From an uncultured Selenomonadales bacterium (GTDB lineage Bacteria > Bacillota > Negativicutes > Selenomonadales > Selenomonadaceae), in NCBI GenBank assembly GCA_937877565.1, contig CALFJB010000109.1, positions 1-64,000 of the forward strand: a stretch of DNA of 64,000 nucleotides, written 5' to 3'. The notes beneath the pieces were generated by a model. That model ran no database searches. It saw only the letters and a list, made by a program, of their open reading frames with translations, and was not told where the DNA came from. Position numbers and translations under genes: made by a program. Every line of letters starts with the position of its first letter. The stretch's first letter is position 1. Below, piece after piece: positions 45,285-54,470 of this stretch.

Positions 45285-45386
45285 TTAAGGCGGTTAAAAT
45301 CGCCGTGAAGGCGTCTTAAACTACTTTTGTATATAAAACCTAAGAAAAAATTTTCAAACGCTTAGAATCCATTCTGGAGCGTTTCA
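45285..45386 (+). promoter_or_regulatory. Structured leader with two hairpins before the pseudophosphatase gene
   Basis: TTTAAGGCG...CGTCTTAAA with an inner GGCG/CGCC is followed by AAACGCT-T-AGAAT/ATTCT-GG-AGCGTTT at 45358-45386. The second stem ends 9 bases before the ATG and reaches the RBS region (AGAGG). No T run follows either one. Confidence 0.45.
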
Positions 45387-45395
45387 GAGGCATAC

Positions 45396-47366
45396 ATGAG
45401 AAAATCCAACAGTATTTTTAAAGCGGCATTTGTATCAGAGGCAGGCGCGGAACTTTCCAACAATGATTATTTCGCTTACGTTGAAGATGACGATTATGCT
45501 TGCTACGTTTTGGCGTCCGGCATAACTGATTTTGAAACTTCAGAGGCTGCAAAGGAAGTTGTCGAACATTTAATTTTGAGTTTTGAAGAAAAGCCGAGTA
45601 TGTCAAAGTCAACACTTTTGCAATATATGAAGGAAACGAACGAAAGACTTTTGAGCGGCAATTACGCCCGCAGGTTAAAGGCGTCAGTTATCATGCTTGT
45701 AACTGATTATGAAAAATTTCGGTACGTTGCCGCCGGTAATGTGCGCTTGCGAATGTATCGGCAAGGGCGTTTCTTTTTGAAGTCGTCTGATATGTCGTTG
45801 GCAAATGATTTAATTGAAAAGGGCGAAAATGATACGCCACTTGATAAACACGAGGAACGCCATAATTTGTACGCCTATCTTGGCAAAAAAGATTTTTTCA
45901 AGCCGTTCGTTTCCAAAATTCAAAAATTGGCGGACGCGGATATTTTAGCGTTGTATTCTCAAGGTCTTTGGGAACACGTTGACGAACAGGAAATTGACGA
46001 AATATTTGCAGAGGCGTCAGATAATCCTCAAGAATCTGTTGACTATCTGGAAGAAATTTTGTTATCACGTCAGCCGGAAAATTTGAAAAGCTATACCATA
46101 GCCGCAATTTTCATCAATAAAATTTACCGCGATCCCGAACGCGAACGAAAACGCTTGCTTTACATTAAAATTGCTGTAGTAGTTTTTATAGTTTTGGTTA
46201 TTATCTCCATTATCATTTACATTCTCAACAGGATTTATCAAGATAAAGTTGAAAATTTCCAAAGTACACTGCAACAGACGCAAGAATTTATGAGGACTGA
46301 AAATTATTCACGTGCTCAAGAAAGTTGCAAAAAAGCTCTGGATTTGGCGCAAGAATTAAAATTTACTGAAGATGAACAACATTTGAAAGAAGACTTGATG
46401 ATTTTAGATAATCTTGTTCAAGCGGACGATTTTTTTGTAGGCAACAACTATCAAGCGGCGTATGATAATTATTTGAGGGCGTTAAAATATGCTGTAGATG
46501 CAGGCAAAGAATTGCACGGTTACATCCAACGCCGTATAGATATGGTTGAAAATCATTTGGATATGCAACAATTTTTGATACTCGGCGACAGTTTATTTCA
46601 AAATGGCGAATACGACGCGGCAGAATCTTTGTATTTGAAGGCAAACGAAAAGGCGGCGATTATTCACGACATTAACGGACGCGAAAAAACTATAGCCGCG
46701 CTTGAAAAAATTTACGATAAACGCGCTGAAATTCGTAAAGCCGCCGAACAAAAATTAAATGACAAAAAGCAAGCCGCCATAACCGATTCACTCAACAAGG
46801 GCGATGATTTATTGGCGGCGGGCGATATTGACGGCGCACAAAAAGCCTACCTTGACGCCCGCAACCTTTCAGATAATCCGGCTGACAGAATGCAAACAAG
46901 CGAAGCTTTAAATAAAGTTGTAGCGGCGCGGGATAAAAAAGCGATTGAAGAACGAACGACTCAAGAGCTTAAACAAAAACGTTTCGACGAAGCACTTAAA
47001 ATTGAAGCTAAAGGCGATGAATCATTTAACGCCGGAGATTATACCTCTGCGCAAATGTATTATTTAACTGCGCTTGAAAATTTTAGAGATTTATCTGAAG
47101 AACCTAAAATAAAAACTCTACAAAATAAATTCGATACGGCAAAGTTAAAATCAAATGAAATTACAATAAAGAAAGATGACGCCGAAAAAGCCGAAGAAAA
47201 CGCCCGCAATTTCTACGCAGATAACAATTTTGAAGAGGCGCGTATAGCCGCAACGCAAGCCAAAGAAATTTATACCGCGCTGGAAATGAAAAGTAAAATT
47301 GAGGAAATGGATATTCTTTTGCAACAAATTGCGGTTGATTCAATGATTTCAAACTCCGTGAAGTAG
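45396..47366 (+). CDS. PP2C-like pseudophosphatase with membrane helix and TPR-like C-terminus
   Basis: 656 residues. Residues 1-245 follow the PP2C fold (LSNNDYFAYVEDDDYACYVL, later DILALYSQGLWEHV), but the two metal-binding DG motifs read SG and SQG, so catalysis is unlikely. A strong TM helix follows (about 258-277). From about 285 to 650 the protein is helical with repeats like GDSLFQNGEYDAAESLYLKA and GDDLLAAGDIDGAQKAYLDA, TPR-like. Topology places the TPR-like part across the membrane if the phosphatase-like part is cytoplasmic. It may be a membrane scaffold. Confidence 0.7.
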   Translation: MRKSNSIFKAAFVSEAGAELSNNDYFAYVEDDDYACYVLASGITDFETSEAAKEVVEHLILSFEEKPSMSKSTLLQYMKETNERLLSGNYARRLKASVIMLVTDYEKFRYVAAGNVRLRMYRQGRFFLKSSDMSLANDLIEKGENDTPLDKHEERHNLYAYLGKKDFFKPFVSKIQKLADADILALYSQGLWEHVDEQEIDEIFAEASDNPQESVDYLEEILLSRQPENLKSYTIAAIFINKIYRDPERERKRLLYIKIAVVVFIVLVIISIIIYILNRIYQDKVENFQSTLQQTQEFMRTENYSRAQESCKKALDLAQELKFTEDEQHLKEDLMILDNLVQADDFFVGNNYQAAYDNYLRALKYAVDAGKELHGYIQRRIDMVENHLDMQQFLILGDSLFQNGEYDAAESLYLKANEKAAIIHDINGREKTIAALEKIYDKRAEIRKAAEQKLNDKKQAAITDSLNKGDDLLAAGDIDGAQKAYLDARNLSDNPADRMQTSEALNKVVAARDKKAIEERTTQELKQKRFDEALKIEAKGDESFNAGDYTSAQMYYLTALENFRDLSEEPKIKTLQNKFDTAKLKSNEITIKKDDAEKAEENARNFYADNNFEEARIAATQAKEIYTALEMKSKIEEMDILLQQIAVDSMISNSVK

Positions 47367-47373
47367 GTTGGCT

Positions 47374-50052
47374 ATGGAACAGAAAAAATATTACAAACAC
47401 GATTTACAAAGAATGATGGTATACCAACTGCAGGAAATTGCACGCCGTGAAAAAATTATTCCTGCGGTGGCAGATCGTTTGGACAAGGAACTTTTGATAC
47501 AAACAATTTTGCGTTATCGTGGAGCCGAAAAAGCTTTGCTTATAAATGAATATCGCCCTGAAGATTATCAGCGGCTTGAAGAAATTTTCCCGCGTTTAAC
47601 TTTTCAATCTCAACCGACAAATTTGGAATGTAACGCCGGTATTCAAGTTTGGCGCGGTATTGCCACAGATTTTTTTGACAATATCACGATAAATTACACG
47701 CCGAATTTGAGCGGCACGAACGCTTTTATTATTGACAGCGAAAAAAAATTGTGTTGCGTTTTCAACGTTGAAGAAAAAATTAACGATAAAAATTTTCTGT
47801 ACTTGCGGCGAAATAGAAATTTGCCTTGCTGTGAATCGCAAATTAAAAATTATTTTCTGATTCTGATGGAGCGCGTTTATTCCGAACAATTTTTTAATTT
47901 TTATAATGAAAAGTCCGCGTTGATTCAAGAAAATATTCCGGCGTACTGTTTGCAACTTTTGAATTTCAAAGTTTATGAGCCGGAAATTTTAAAAATGCCC
48001 GTTGCAATAGATTTTGGAACGTCAAGCACAACCGCCGGAGTTTTGGATTTCAAGGAAAAAACCGGCGTTGCGAAACTTCACAACGAAAGAATTAAACACG
48101 CTTTATTTTACGACCTTGAAGGCAATGAAGTTGATCTTGTTCCAACGATTATTGGCGTACATTCGCTTGAAAATCCCGAAAAACCGGAATATGTTTTTGG
48201 CTACGACGCCATTAAATTTTCTGAATATATGGACGAGGGCTTTTCTGTTTTTTACGATATAAAACGCTGGATTTCAAATTGTGACAAGGAAGAGGAATTA
48301 ACCGACAATTTGGGGCGGCGCGTATTTGTCAGCAGGAAAAAAATTCTGCGCGAGTTTTTTATTTATATTATTCATACGCTGGAAGATTATATAAAAGGGC
48401 GCGTGCGTTACGTTCACATTTCCGGTCCCGTCAAGCAGAAGGGTACATTTCAAAAAATGTTTCAAGAAATTTTGCCGGAGTACGCCATTGAACAAAAAGA
48501 AATGGTGGATGAAAGCGTTGCCGTGCTTTATAACATTATCAGCGAATTTATCGAAAGTAAAACTATTCGCAACCGGCAAAAGTACAGCGCGTTAGTTATC
48601 GACTGCGGCGGCGGCACGACTGATATTTCTTCCTGCAGTTTCAAAGTTGATAATCAGCGCGTTGCATATTCGATTGACATTGAAACTGGATACGAAAACG
48701 GAAGTACAGATTTTGGCGGAAATAATCTGACGTACCGAATTTTACAAATTTTGAAGTTGAAAATTGTTGAAACGCTTTGCAAGCAATATGTAAATTACAG
48801 CCCGATACTTAAGGCGCGGCAGGAATTTTACGGCGAAAAATCTTTTTTCAATCAAGAAACTTTTCTGCGTGCGTCCGCCATTCCGACTTTAAAAACTTTG
48901 CTGAAGGATTTTAATTTGGACGTTTTCAGGTACATTGATGAGAATGGTATAACGTCAATTTACAAAAATTTTGAAGAGGCGTACCAAAAGGCTGAAGAAA
49001 TTTTGCCGACGCGCTTTAAAGATTGGGAAAATAAAAAACGCGCCGAATATTTTTCAGTGCGAAATAATTATTATTTCTTGTTTGAAATTGCGGACAGAAT
49101 CAAGCAGGAATTTTTCAAAAACTATGGCATAATGCAAGTAATTTTGGCGATTGAAGGCAATAACGATAAGCCGAGCCGAAATTGGGAGATTAATCGAAAA
49201 TATGAAACTTCCGGCGAAAATTTAATTACAATTCCGCTGGATAAATGGAAATTGATGCTGAAAAATTCGACCGGCTTAACTTTAATGAAAAATCTGCAGA
49301 ATATTTCTTTCAGCATTTTTGAAATTGAACCGCTGCTGAATCCCGACATTTACAATATCATTCGGCAACTTTTGGATCCAATTTACGAGAGCGGCGAAAT
49401 TGAAAATTACAGCTTGATAAAATTGAGCGGGCAGTCTTGCAAAATTGATTTATTCCGCACGTCTTTAAAAGAATTTGTACCCGGCAAATTGATAAAGTCC
49501 AAGCCGAAATCTGAAGATAATTTTGATAGAAATGAATTGAAAATGTCGTGCATTGACGGTGCTTTAAAATATCTGCGCGACAAAAAATTTGGTTACGCCG
49601 ATATTAAAATAAAAAATCGCCGTCCGCACTTGCCGTACATTTTAACCGGCTTCACTCATACCGGCGAAGAAGTTACACTGATTGACGATACAAAATCTAT
49701 AGAAAACGGCGTACTTTCGCGCAATATCGAAGATTTAACTTTGACGGTTTACCTTAAAGACAATGAAAAAAATTTGCGGCAAGAATTAATTTACGAGTGC
49801 GTTCTTGATGAATTTGAGGCGAAACGGCAGGAAGAAATTGAAGAAATTTACGGCGAAAATGTCCCGCAAGATGAAACTGATACCATTGTGAACGGCGAAG
49901 TAAAATTTTTTATTTGGGCGGTTGCGCAAGATTGGGGCTTTATAATTTTGCCGGTTTATCGTGAAAATGAAAATTTGTACGTCGGCAAGGAAAAATTTTT
50001 TAATTTTGAAAATGATCAGTGGATTAAAAATTTTTTTGACGGGTTGAAATGA
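47374..50052 (+). CDS. Hsp70/actin-like ATPase with N-terminal extension
   Basis: 892 residues. Phosphate loop 1, AIDFGTSSTTAGVLDF, lies near residue 212, and phosphate loop 2, VIDCGGGTTDISSCSF, near 408, so the ATPase domain starts after about 200 extra residues not seen in DnaK. No canonical substrate-binding domain is evident at the C-terminus. The ATG at 47374 is preferred to the TTG two codons earlier. With the J-domain protein it could form a dedicated chaperone pair for assembly or disassembly of the apparatus. It overlaps the next gene. Confidence 0.75.
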   Translation: MEQKKYYKHDLQRMMVYQLQEIARREKIIPAVADRLDKELLIQTILRYRGAEKALLINEYRPEDYQRLEEIFPRLTFQSQPTNLECNAGIQVWRGIATDFFDNITINYTPNLSGTNAFIIDSEKKLCCVFNVEEKINDKNFLYLRRNRNLPCCESQIKNYFLILMERVYSEQFFNFYNEKSALIQENIPAYCLQLLNFKVYEPEILKMPVAIDFGTSSTTAGVLDFKEKTGVAKLHNERIKHALFYDLEGNEVDLVPTIIGVHSLENPEKPEYVFGYDAIKFSEYMDEGFSVFYDIKRWISNCDKEEELTDNLGRRVFVSRKKILREFFIYIIHTLEDYIKGRVRYVHISGPVKQKGTFQKMFQEILPEYAIEQKEMVDESVAVLYNIISEFIESKTIRNRQKYSALVIDCGGGTTDISSCSFKVDNQRVAYSIDIETGYENGSTDFGGNNLTYRILQILKLKIVETLCKQYVNYSPILKARQEFYGEKSFFNQETFLRASAIPTLKTLLKDFNLDVFRYIDENGITSIYKNFEEAYQKAEEILPTRFKDWENKKRAEYFSVRNNYYFLFEIADRIKQEFFKNYGIMQVILAIEGNNDKPSRNWEINRKYETSGENLITIPLDKWKLMLKNSTGLTLMKNLQNISFSIFEIEPLLNPDIYNIIRQLLDPIYESGEIENYSLIKLSGQSCKIDLFRTSLKEFVPGKLIKSKPKSEDNFDRNELKMSCIDGALKYLRDKKFGYADIKIKNRRPHLPYILTGFTHTGEEVTLIDDTKSIENGVLSRNIEDLTLTVYLKDNEKNLRQELIYECVLDEFEAKRQEEIEEIYGENVPQDETDTIVNGEVKFFIWAVAQDWGFIILPVYRENENLYVGKEKFFNFENDQWIKNFFDGLK

Positions 50053-51029
50053 TGAAAAAATTTTTGGCTTTAATGTTGGCGGCAATATTTTTATCGGTAA
50101 ATTTTTCTTCGTTAAGTTTTGCCAAAACTCCTCAAGAAAAACAAGCCGAAAAAGAGGCAAAACAAGAATTTAAACTTCAGAGAAAGCAAGATAAAAAATT
50201 GGCTAAAATGTATCGCCGCACAAATATTTTAAAAGTTAAAGAATGGGCGCAAAACGGCGACTCGCAGGCAATGTTAATTTTGGCGTATGCGTATTCTACA
50301 AGGCAACATATCCGTAAAAATAAAGCAGAGGCAGCCGAATTGCGGCAAAAAGTTTCAGAATCCAACGGCGATTTATTTACAAATTTTATTCCTATCGAAT
50401 ATATCAACAGGCGAAAAGTAGACTTGCCGCTCTTGTATGGTTTGGCGGCGTGTCGTTCACAAATTGGGCAGTACGTCGACAAAAATTTTGAAGATGCAGT
50501 TCGTTGGGCAGAGTTGGGCGCGTCTGAATATGATCCGTTGTCATTCGCAGTTTTAGGCTCAATGTATTACACAGGGCGCGGTTTTCGTCAAGATTACAAA
50601 AAAGCCATTGAGTACGCCAAATTGTCAATGAGTTATTCTGAAAAAAATCAAAGTGAACCTATTGCACTTTACATTTTGTCGGACGCGTACAAAAACGGCA
50701 ACGGCGTTGATATGGATTTGAAAAAAAGTAAATTTTACGCAGATTATTTAAAATTGGTACGGCAACCAAAAATTGACAAGCGACGCGCCAAAAACGAAAA
50801 GAAACTTGAAAAGAAGGCGCAAGCTGAAATTAAAGCCAAAGAAAAAGCTGACGCCAAATTAAACAAGAAAAAATCAAATGATAAATCTGAAACTGAAAAT
50901 CAGACAAAGACTAACGATAACGCAGAAACTGAAAATCAAACAAAAACTAACGATAATTCAGAAATTGAAAATCAGCAGAATGAAGAGGACAACGCAACTT
51001 TATTAGATCATCCATTTGAAGACAGTTAA
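50049..51029 (+). CDS. Exported Sel1-like repeat protein
   Basis: 326 residues. A signal peptide (about 1-25, FLALMLAAIFLSVNF then SFA) is followed by a basic helical stretch and Sel1-like repeats (SFAVLGSMYYTGRGFRQDYK then KAIEYAKLSM, about 167-196). The C-terminus is charged, with a repeated ETENQTKTNDN motif three times. It probably lies in the periplasm. The start overlaps the upstream stop (ATGA), so it is translated with the Hsp70-like gene. Sel1 proteins often act as protein-binding scaffolds. Confidence 0.7.
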   Translation: MMKKFLALMLAAIFLSVNFSSLSFAKTPQEKQAEKEAKQEFKLQRKQDKKLAKMYRRTNILKVKEWAQNGDSQAMLILAYAYSTRQHIRKNKAEAAELRQKVSESNGDLFTNFIPIEYINRRKVDLPLLYGLAACRSQIGQYVDKNFEDAVRWAELGASEYDPLSFAVLGSMYYTGRGFRQDYKKAIEYAKLSMSYSEKNQSEPIALYILSDAYKNGNGVDMDLKKSKFYADYLKLVRQPKIDKRRAKNEKKLEKKAQAEIKAKEKADAKLNKKKSNDKSETENQTKTNDNAETENQTKTNDNSEIENQQNEEDNATLLDHPFEDS

Positions 51030-51065
51030 ATTTAACCGGAAAAAATTATAAAAGCAGGTGAAGCA

Positions 51066-52361
51066 ATGGGATTATTTGACAGCGATTTTGACATAGAAAA
51101 TTATATTCGTCAGCGAATACCGGAGCTTGATAATTTGGAAAATCGCGAACTGTTTAAAGCGATTGTCGGTAATTCGATGACTGAACTTTACAAACATATT
51201 AAGGAAGAATACGACGCACTTGAAAAAAGAGTTTTCGACGAAACGCCACGCGCCTTGCGTTTGCCTGATTTAATTACCTGCGTTGTTCCTGCAGATAAAT
51301 ATGATGTTACTGATTCAAATATGCTCCCAATTTTCCCTGAAGATTTAAATAAAGTTGAAGTGGACGCGCAGGAAATGATTCACAGCGTCAACAACGGCAA
51401 AGAATTTTTTTTGTATACCTGTATGATTAAGGCTGATTATTTGGAGCTGAAAAAATTAATGCAGACTTCGCGCAGGTTCAAAGGCATTATTGAAAATGAG
51501 TACGGCGAAACGCCCGCCGAATTTATTTTGAAACCGAATACGCGTTACACAAAAAAGCTTGAAGATTTTTACCAAATTGCCAAATTGAATTATCTGCCGT
51601 GGCGCAGTCTGAATCTTTCGTATTTGTACAAGTTGTTTGATGTTTATGTTGTGTCGATTGAGGAATGGGACGACCAACTGGAAGTAAAAAAAGTTACTGT
51701 TGAATTTGACGAATTTAGCGACAGAATTTTATATGAGCCGTTGCCGCTGTGGAATATTCGAGACGTAACTATAAAGGCAAATTCGTACCCGCAACCGGCG
51801 ATTGACAGAAAATATTTTGAACATTACCTTTACAAAAAGCAATTCAATGAAGGGCATGAATATTTATTGCAGCATTCTGATTTTGTAATTAGAAATATTC
51901 GGCGGCAGGAGGGCGATTGGTATATAATTTGTGACAGCGATTTACCCGGCGATTGGCAATTTTATGAAGTCATTCCAGAGCCTGACGAAAAAAATTATGA
52001 AAATCCGCTTTTAAGCAATGAACAAAATGAAAGTTTTTCGCGTGATATGATTGAATATTTTGGGCAAAGAATTAAAACGCGGGCGGAGCTTGTACGTTTT
52101 TTCAAGTCGTTCAAGTGCAGTGAATATTTAAATTTCGTTGAGGCAAAAGTTATCGATAAGCCACTGAATAAGATTGAAACTTATTCGACTGAAAAATTTA
52201 TAGATTATGAATACCGCACCGGCGACAGGGCGCAATATTTGGAGTTTTCATTTCGTCCGCTTGATGAAGATTTTTATTTGAATCGTGACTTGATGAGCTT
52301 TTTGGTAACGGCGATTCAGCATTTGTTCCCTGAATATCAATGCGTTGGAAAGTTGGTGTAA
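51066..52361 (+). CDS. Candidate baseplate protein 1
   Basis: 431 residues, not recognised by motif. No signal peptide or TM; mixed helix and strand. The N-terminus (DIENYIRQRIPELDNLENRE) and the C-terminus (FLVTAIQHLFPEYQCVGKLV) are the better-defined parts. It starts a run of three genes joined by gaps of 1 to 11 bp that end the structural operon. By position and size it could be a wedge component like TssF or phage gpJ, but this is inference only. Confidence 0.45.
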   Translation: MGLFDSDFDIENYIRQRIPELDNLENRELFKAIVGNSMTELYKHIKEEYDALEKRVFDETPRALRLPDLITCVVPADKYDVTDSNMLPIFPEDLNKVEVDAQEMIHSVNNGKEFFLYTCMIKADYLELKKLMQTSRRFKGIIENEYGETPAEFILKPNTRYTKKLEDFYQIAKLNYLPWRSLNLSYLYKLFDVYVVSIEEWDDQLEVKKVTVEFDEFSDRILYEPLPLWNIRDVTIKANSYPQPAIDRKYFEHYLYKKQFNEGHEYLLQHSDFVIRNIRRQEGDWYIICDSDLPGDWQFYEVIPEPDEKNYENPLLSNEQNESFSRDMIEYFGQRIKTRAELVRFFKSFKCSEYLNFVEAKVIDKPLNKIETYSTEKFIDYEYRTGDRAQYLEFSFRPLDEDFYLNRDLMSFLVTAIQHLFPEYQCVGKLV

Positions 52362-52362
52362 C

Positions 52363-53070
52363 GTGAATTTTATTTGGGATATTGTTTTGCAGGCGGCGCA
52401 AGATGATTTTGAATCGCAGAAATTATTTTTCAAACCGGCGGAAAGTTTCAGCCCGTATTACGAACAGTCTTTCAGTTGCATTAATCAACGCCACGTTGAC
52501 AGCGCGGAAATTGAAATAAATCCGCTTATGAGGTTTTCGCCAATCTTTGAATACGTTTTGCATCCTGACGTTAAAGATTTAATTTTTGTAAATCAGCAGC
52601 AATTTATAAAATTTTATTTTGACTTAGTCACGCACATTTTAGCCGAAGTGGATTTATGTCACGGAATGACTAAACGCGAATTTTATATTAGAAAAATTCG
52701 TAAAGAAGTTTTAGCCGGAATTTACGGCGAAACTGCGCGAGCCGGTATGGAACAACTTAAACGAGATAAACAAATTGAAGTTGCAGATGAACTTTTGCGC
52801 GTTATTGAAGTCGGCTCCAGCATCCACGCTTTTTGCCACATTATGAAACAAATTTTTGACGGTTGCATAATTTATCAAAGTCAAGCGCATCCTCAAAGGC
52901 TTTATGTTTACATTGGCAGGGAACGTGAGGAAAAACTTCAAAAACAATGGCAAATGATTAAAGAAATTTTTCTGCCGTTGGATATTGAAGTTAAAGAGTT
53001 TTGGGCGGAACATTTTGGAATACTTGATATTGATGAAACAATGAAACTTGACGCCATTGCAATTTTTTAG
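52363..53070 (+). CDS. Candidate baseplate protein 2
   Basis: 235 residues from the GTG at 52363, one base after the preceding stop; the frame opens 18 bases earlier at a TTG without better support. Mostly helical in the middle, with YVYIGREREEKLQKQWQMIK (about 187-206) and EVKEFWAEHFGILDIDETMK (about 214-233). Function not recognised. Tight coupling to its neighbours suggests a stoichiometric partner of baseplate protein 1, perhaps like TssG or gpI. Confidence 0.45.
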   Translation: MNFIWDIVLQAAQDDFESQKLFFKPAESFSPYYEQSFSCINQRHVDSAEIEINPLMRFSPIFEYVLHPDVKDLIFVNQQQFIKFYFDLVTHILAEVDLCHGMTKREFYIRKIRKEVLAGIYGETARAGMEQLKRDKQIEVADELLRVIEVGSSIHAFCHIMKQIFDGCIIYQSQAHPQRLYVYIGREREEKLQKQWQMIKEIFLPLDIEVKEFWAEHFGILDIDETMKLDAIAIF

Positions 53071-53081
53071 AGGTGTTGAAT

Positions 53082-53858
53082 TTGAATGAACAAAAATACC
53101 CGCAATTTGAAAGACTGCACATTTTAAGGACGGAAGCACTTTGCAGCATACGCGACCGCGCCTTTGATACTTTTCCGCTACTTTTTGAAAATTACGGCGG
53201 CGGAATTATCAGCGGTTGCCGCCCAATTACGACTTCAAATTTAATCACGTTGAGCGAAGGAATTATTTTTCACAATAATTTTTTGTACTTGATAAACGCG
53301 CCGATGAATGTTGAATATTCGCCGACTGAAGAATATATGATGATGAAATTGATTTTCGAGCCGCAACTTGAAACTGAAAATTTTGTTCAACGAAATGTCA
53401 GTATGATTTTAACGCCGAATTTAAATCTGTCAGAAAATGAAATGGAAATTTGCCGCTTTAAATTGAAAAAAGGCGCGGTACTTCGTACAAATTACACAGA
53501 TTTTTTTGACAGAGCAACGGAATTTGACACGGTAAATACAATCAATGCTCCCTACGCGGCGGTTGGCGGAAGTACACTTTCACCGGAAATTCTTTGCGCG
53601 TTTGCTGACGACGCCAAAAATTTTGAATTGGAATTTGAGGACTACAATTTTTGCCTTGCCGCGTTGAGCGGAAATATTTTAAATTCGGCGCAGATTGTTT
53701 TTTACATTGAACGCAGATTAAAAATTGAATTGCCCGCGCAGATTAATAATCAAATTTTGTATGAGCATTTGTGTTTGATTTTACAGGAAATTAAAAACGG
53801 TAGACGCCGCGAAATTATTGGAACGCGTCGCCGCCGCCGTGAAATTATCGTTGAATAA
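53082..53858 (+). CDS. Candidate baseplate or tail-fibre-adaptor protein
   Basis: About 258 residues. The segment GGGIISGCRPITTSNLITLS then EGIIFHNNFLYLI (about 38-70) resembles the N-terminal beta domain of phage baseplate or fibre proteins that dock on the tail. The C-terminus is very basic (RRREIIGTRRRRREIIVE). The start is uncertain: TTG at 53082 has GAGGTG six bases upstream, while GTG 53073 and TTG 53076 are alternatives. It ends the rightward operon. Confidence 0.45.
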   Translation: MNEQKYPQFERLHILRTEALCSIRDRAFDTFPLLFENYGGGIISGCRPITTSNLITLSEGIIFHNNFLYLINAPMNVEYSPTEEYMMMKLIFEPQLETENFVQRNVSMILTPNLNLSENEMEICRFKLKKGAVLRTNYTDFFDRATEFDTVNTINAPYAAVGGSTLSPEILCAFADDAKNFELEFEDYNFCLAALSGNILNSAQIVFYIERRLKIELPAQINNQILYEHLCLILQEIKNGRRREIIGTRRRRREIIVE

Positions 53859-53867
53859 AATTAAAAT

Positions 53868-53894
53868 CGCTGAAAAAATTCGGCGGCTTTTTTT
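53868..53894 (+). terminator. Terminator of the rightward structural operon
   Basis: CGCTGA/TCGGCG stem with one G-U and loop AAAAAT, followed by GCTTTTTTT. Confidence 0.7.
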
Positions 53895-53899
53895 ATTGC

Positions 53900-53927
53900 A
53901 AAAAAATAGTGGACGCTTTAAACGCCC
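53900..53927 (-). terminator. Terminator of the leftward operon
   Basis: On the minus strand, GGGCG/CGTCC with a 7-base loop is followed by ACTATTTTTTT. It is back to back with the plus-strand terminator and marks the meeting point of the two operons. Confidence 0.6.
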
Positions 53928-53939
53928 GCGTAAAAATTA

Positions 53940-54470
53940 TTATTCTATAGAAATTTTTTGAAGAATTGCGCCTACAGGTTGCCGACGCAAAAAACATTCT
54001 GCCGCCTCCAATGACATTGCCCAAATATCAGCCGCCGGTAATTTGCAATGCACTAATCTTTTATCGGCAAGCGACGCGGCTTTTAAAATCAATTCGACGG
54101 GTTTACCTTGAATTATTTGAGAATTTTCGCTTACGGCGTCAGTAAATTCTAAATACGGCAACCAGTACAACGGCGAAGCAGATTTATCTGGATTTTTTTC
54201 GGAGTAAAGCTGTACGCCCTTAAAATCTAAATTCGGCTCAATGAATCTGAAAAGCGATTGTAAATTATCGTGAATCAGAAAAGTTGGCTCAAATAAAATA
54301 TCACATTCCAAAATAATTCCGCCGCCGTAGTAAACAGCCGCATCATCAACTTTTGAAAAAGATTCGGCGTCCGTGAAGTACGGATAATTTTTTCTGTCAA
54401 AACCTGTCGCACCGTTAATCTTTGGCGCGTCAGGGTCTTTTTTTAACCAAAACCATTCTGTTTGAATCAT
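53940..54470 (-). CDS. Possible immunity or accessory protein (Imm11-like)
   Basis: 176 residues, soluble, no signal peptide. The end of the protein (WAMSLEAAECFLRRQPVGAI then LQKISIE, about 150-176) resembles the C-terminus of DUF1629/Imm11-type immunity proteins. It is directly downstream of, and overlaps by 4 bp, a tube-domain protein with an extended tail, the position where an immunity gene for a cargo effector would be expected. The family match is weak. Confidence 0.4.
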   Translation of the reverse strand: MIQTEWFWLKKDPDAPKINGATGFDRKNYPYFTDAESFSKVDDAAVYYGGGIILECDILFEPTFLIHDNLQSLFRFIEPNLDFKGVQLYSEKNPDKSASPLYWLPYLEFTDAVSENSQIIQGKPVELILKAASLADKRLVHCKLPAADIWAMSLEAAECFLRRQPVGAILQKISIE

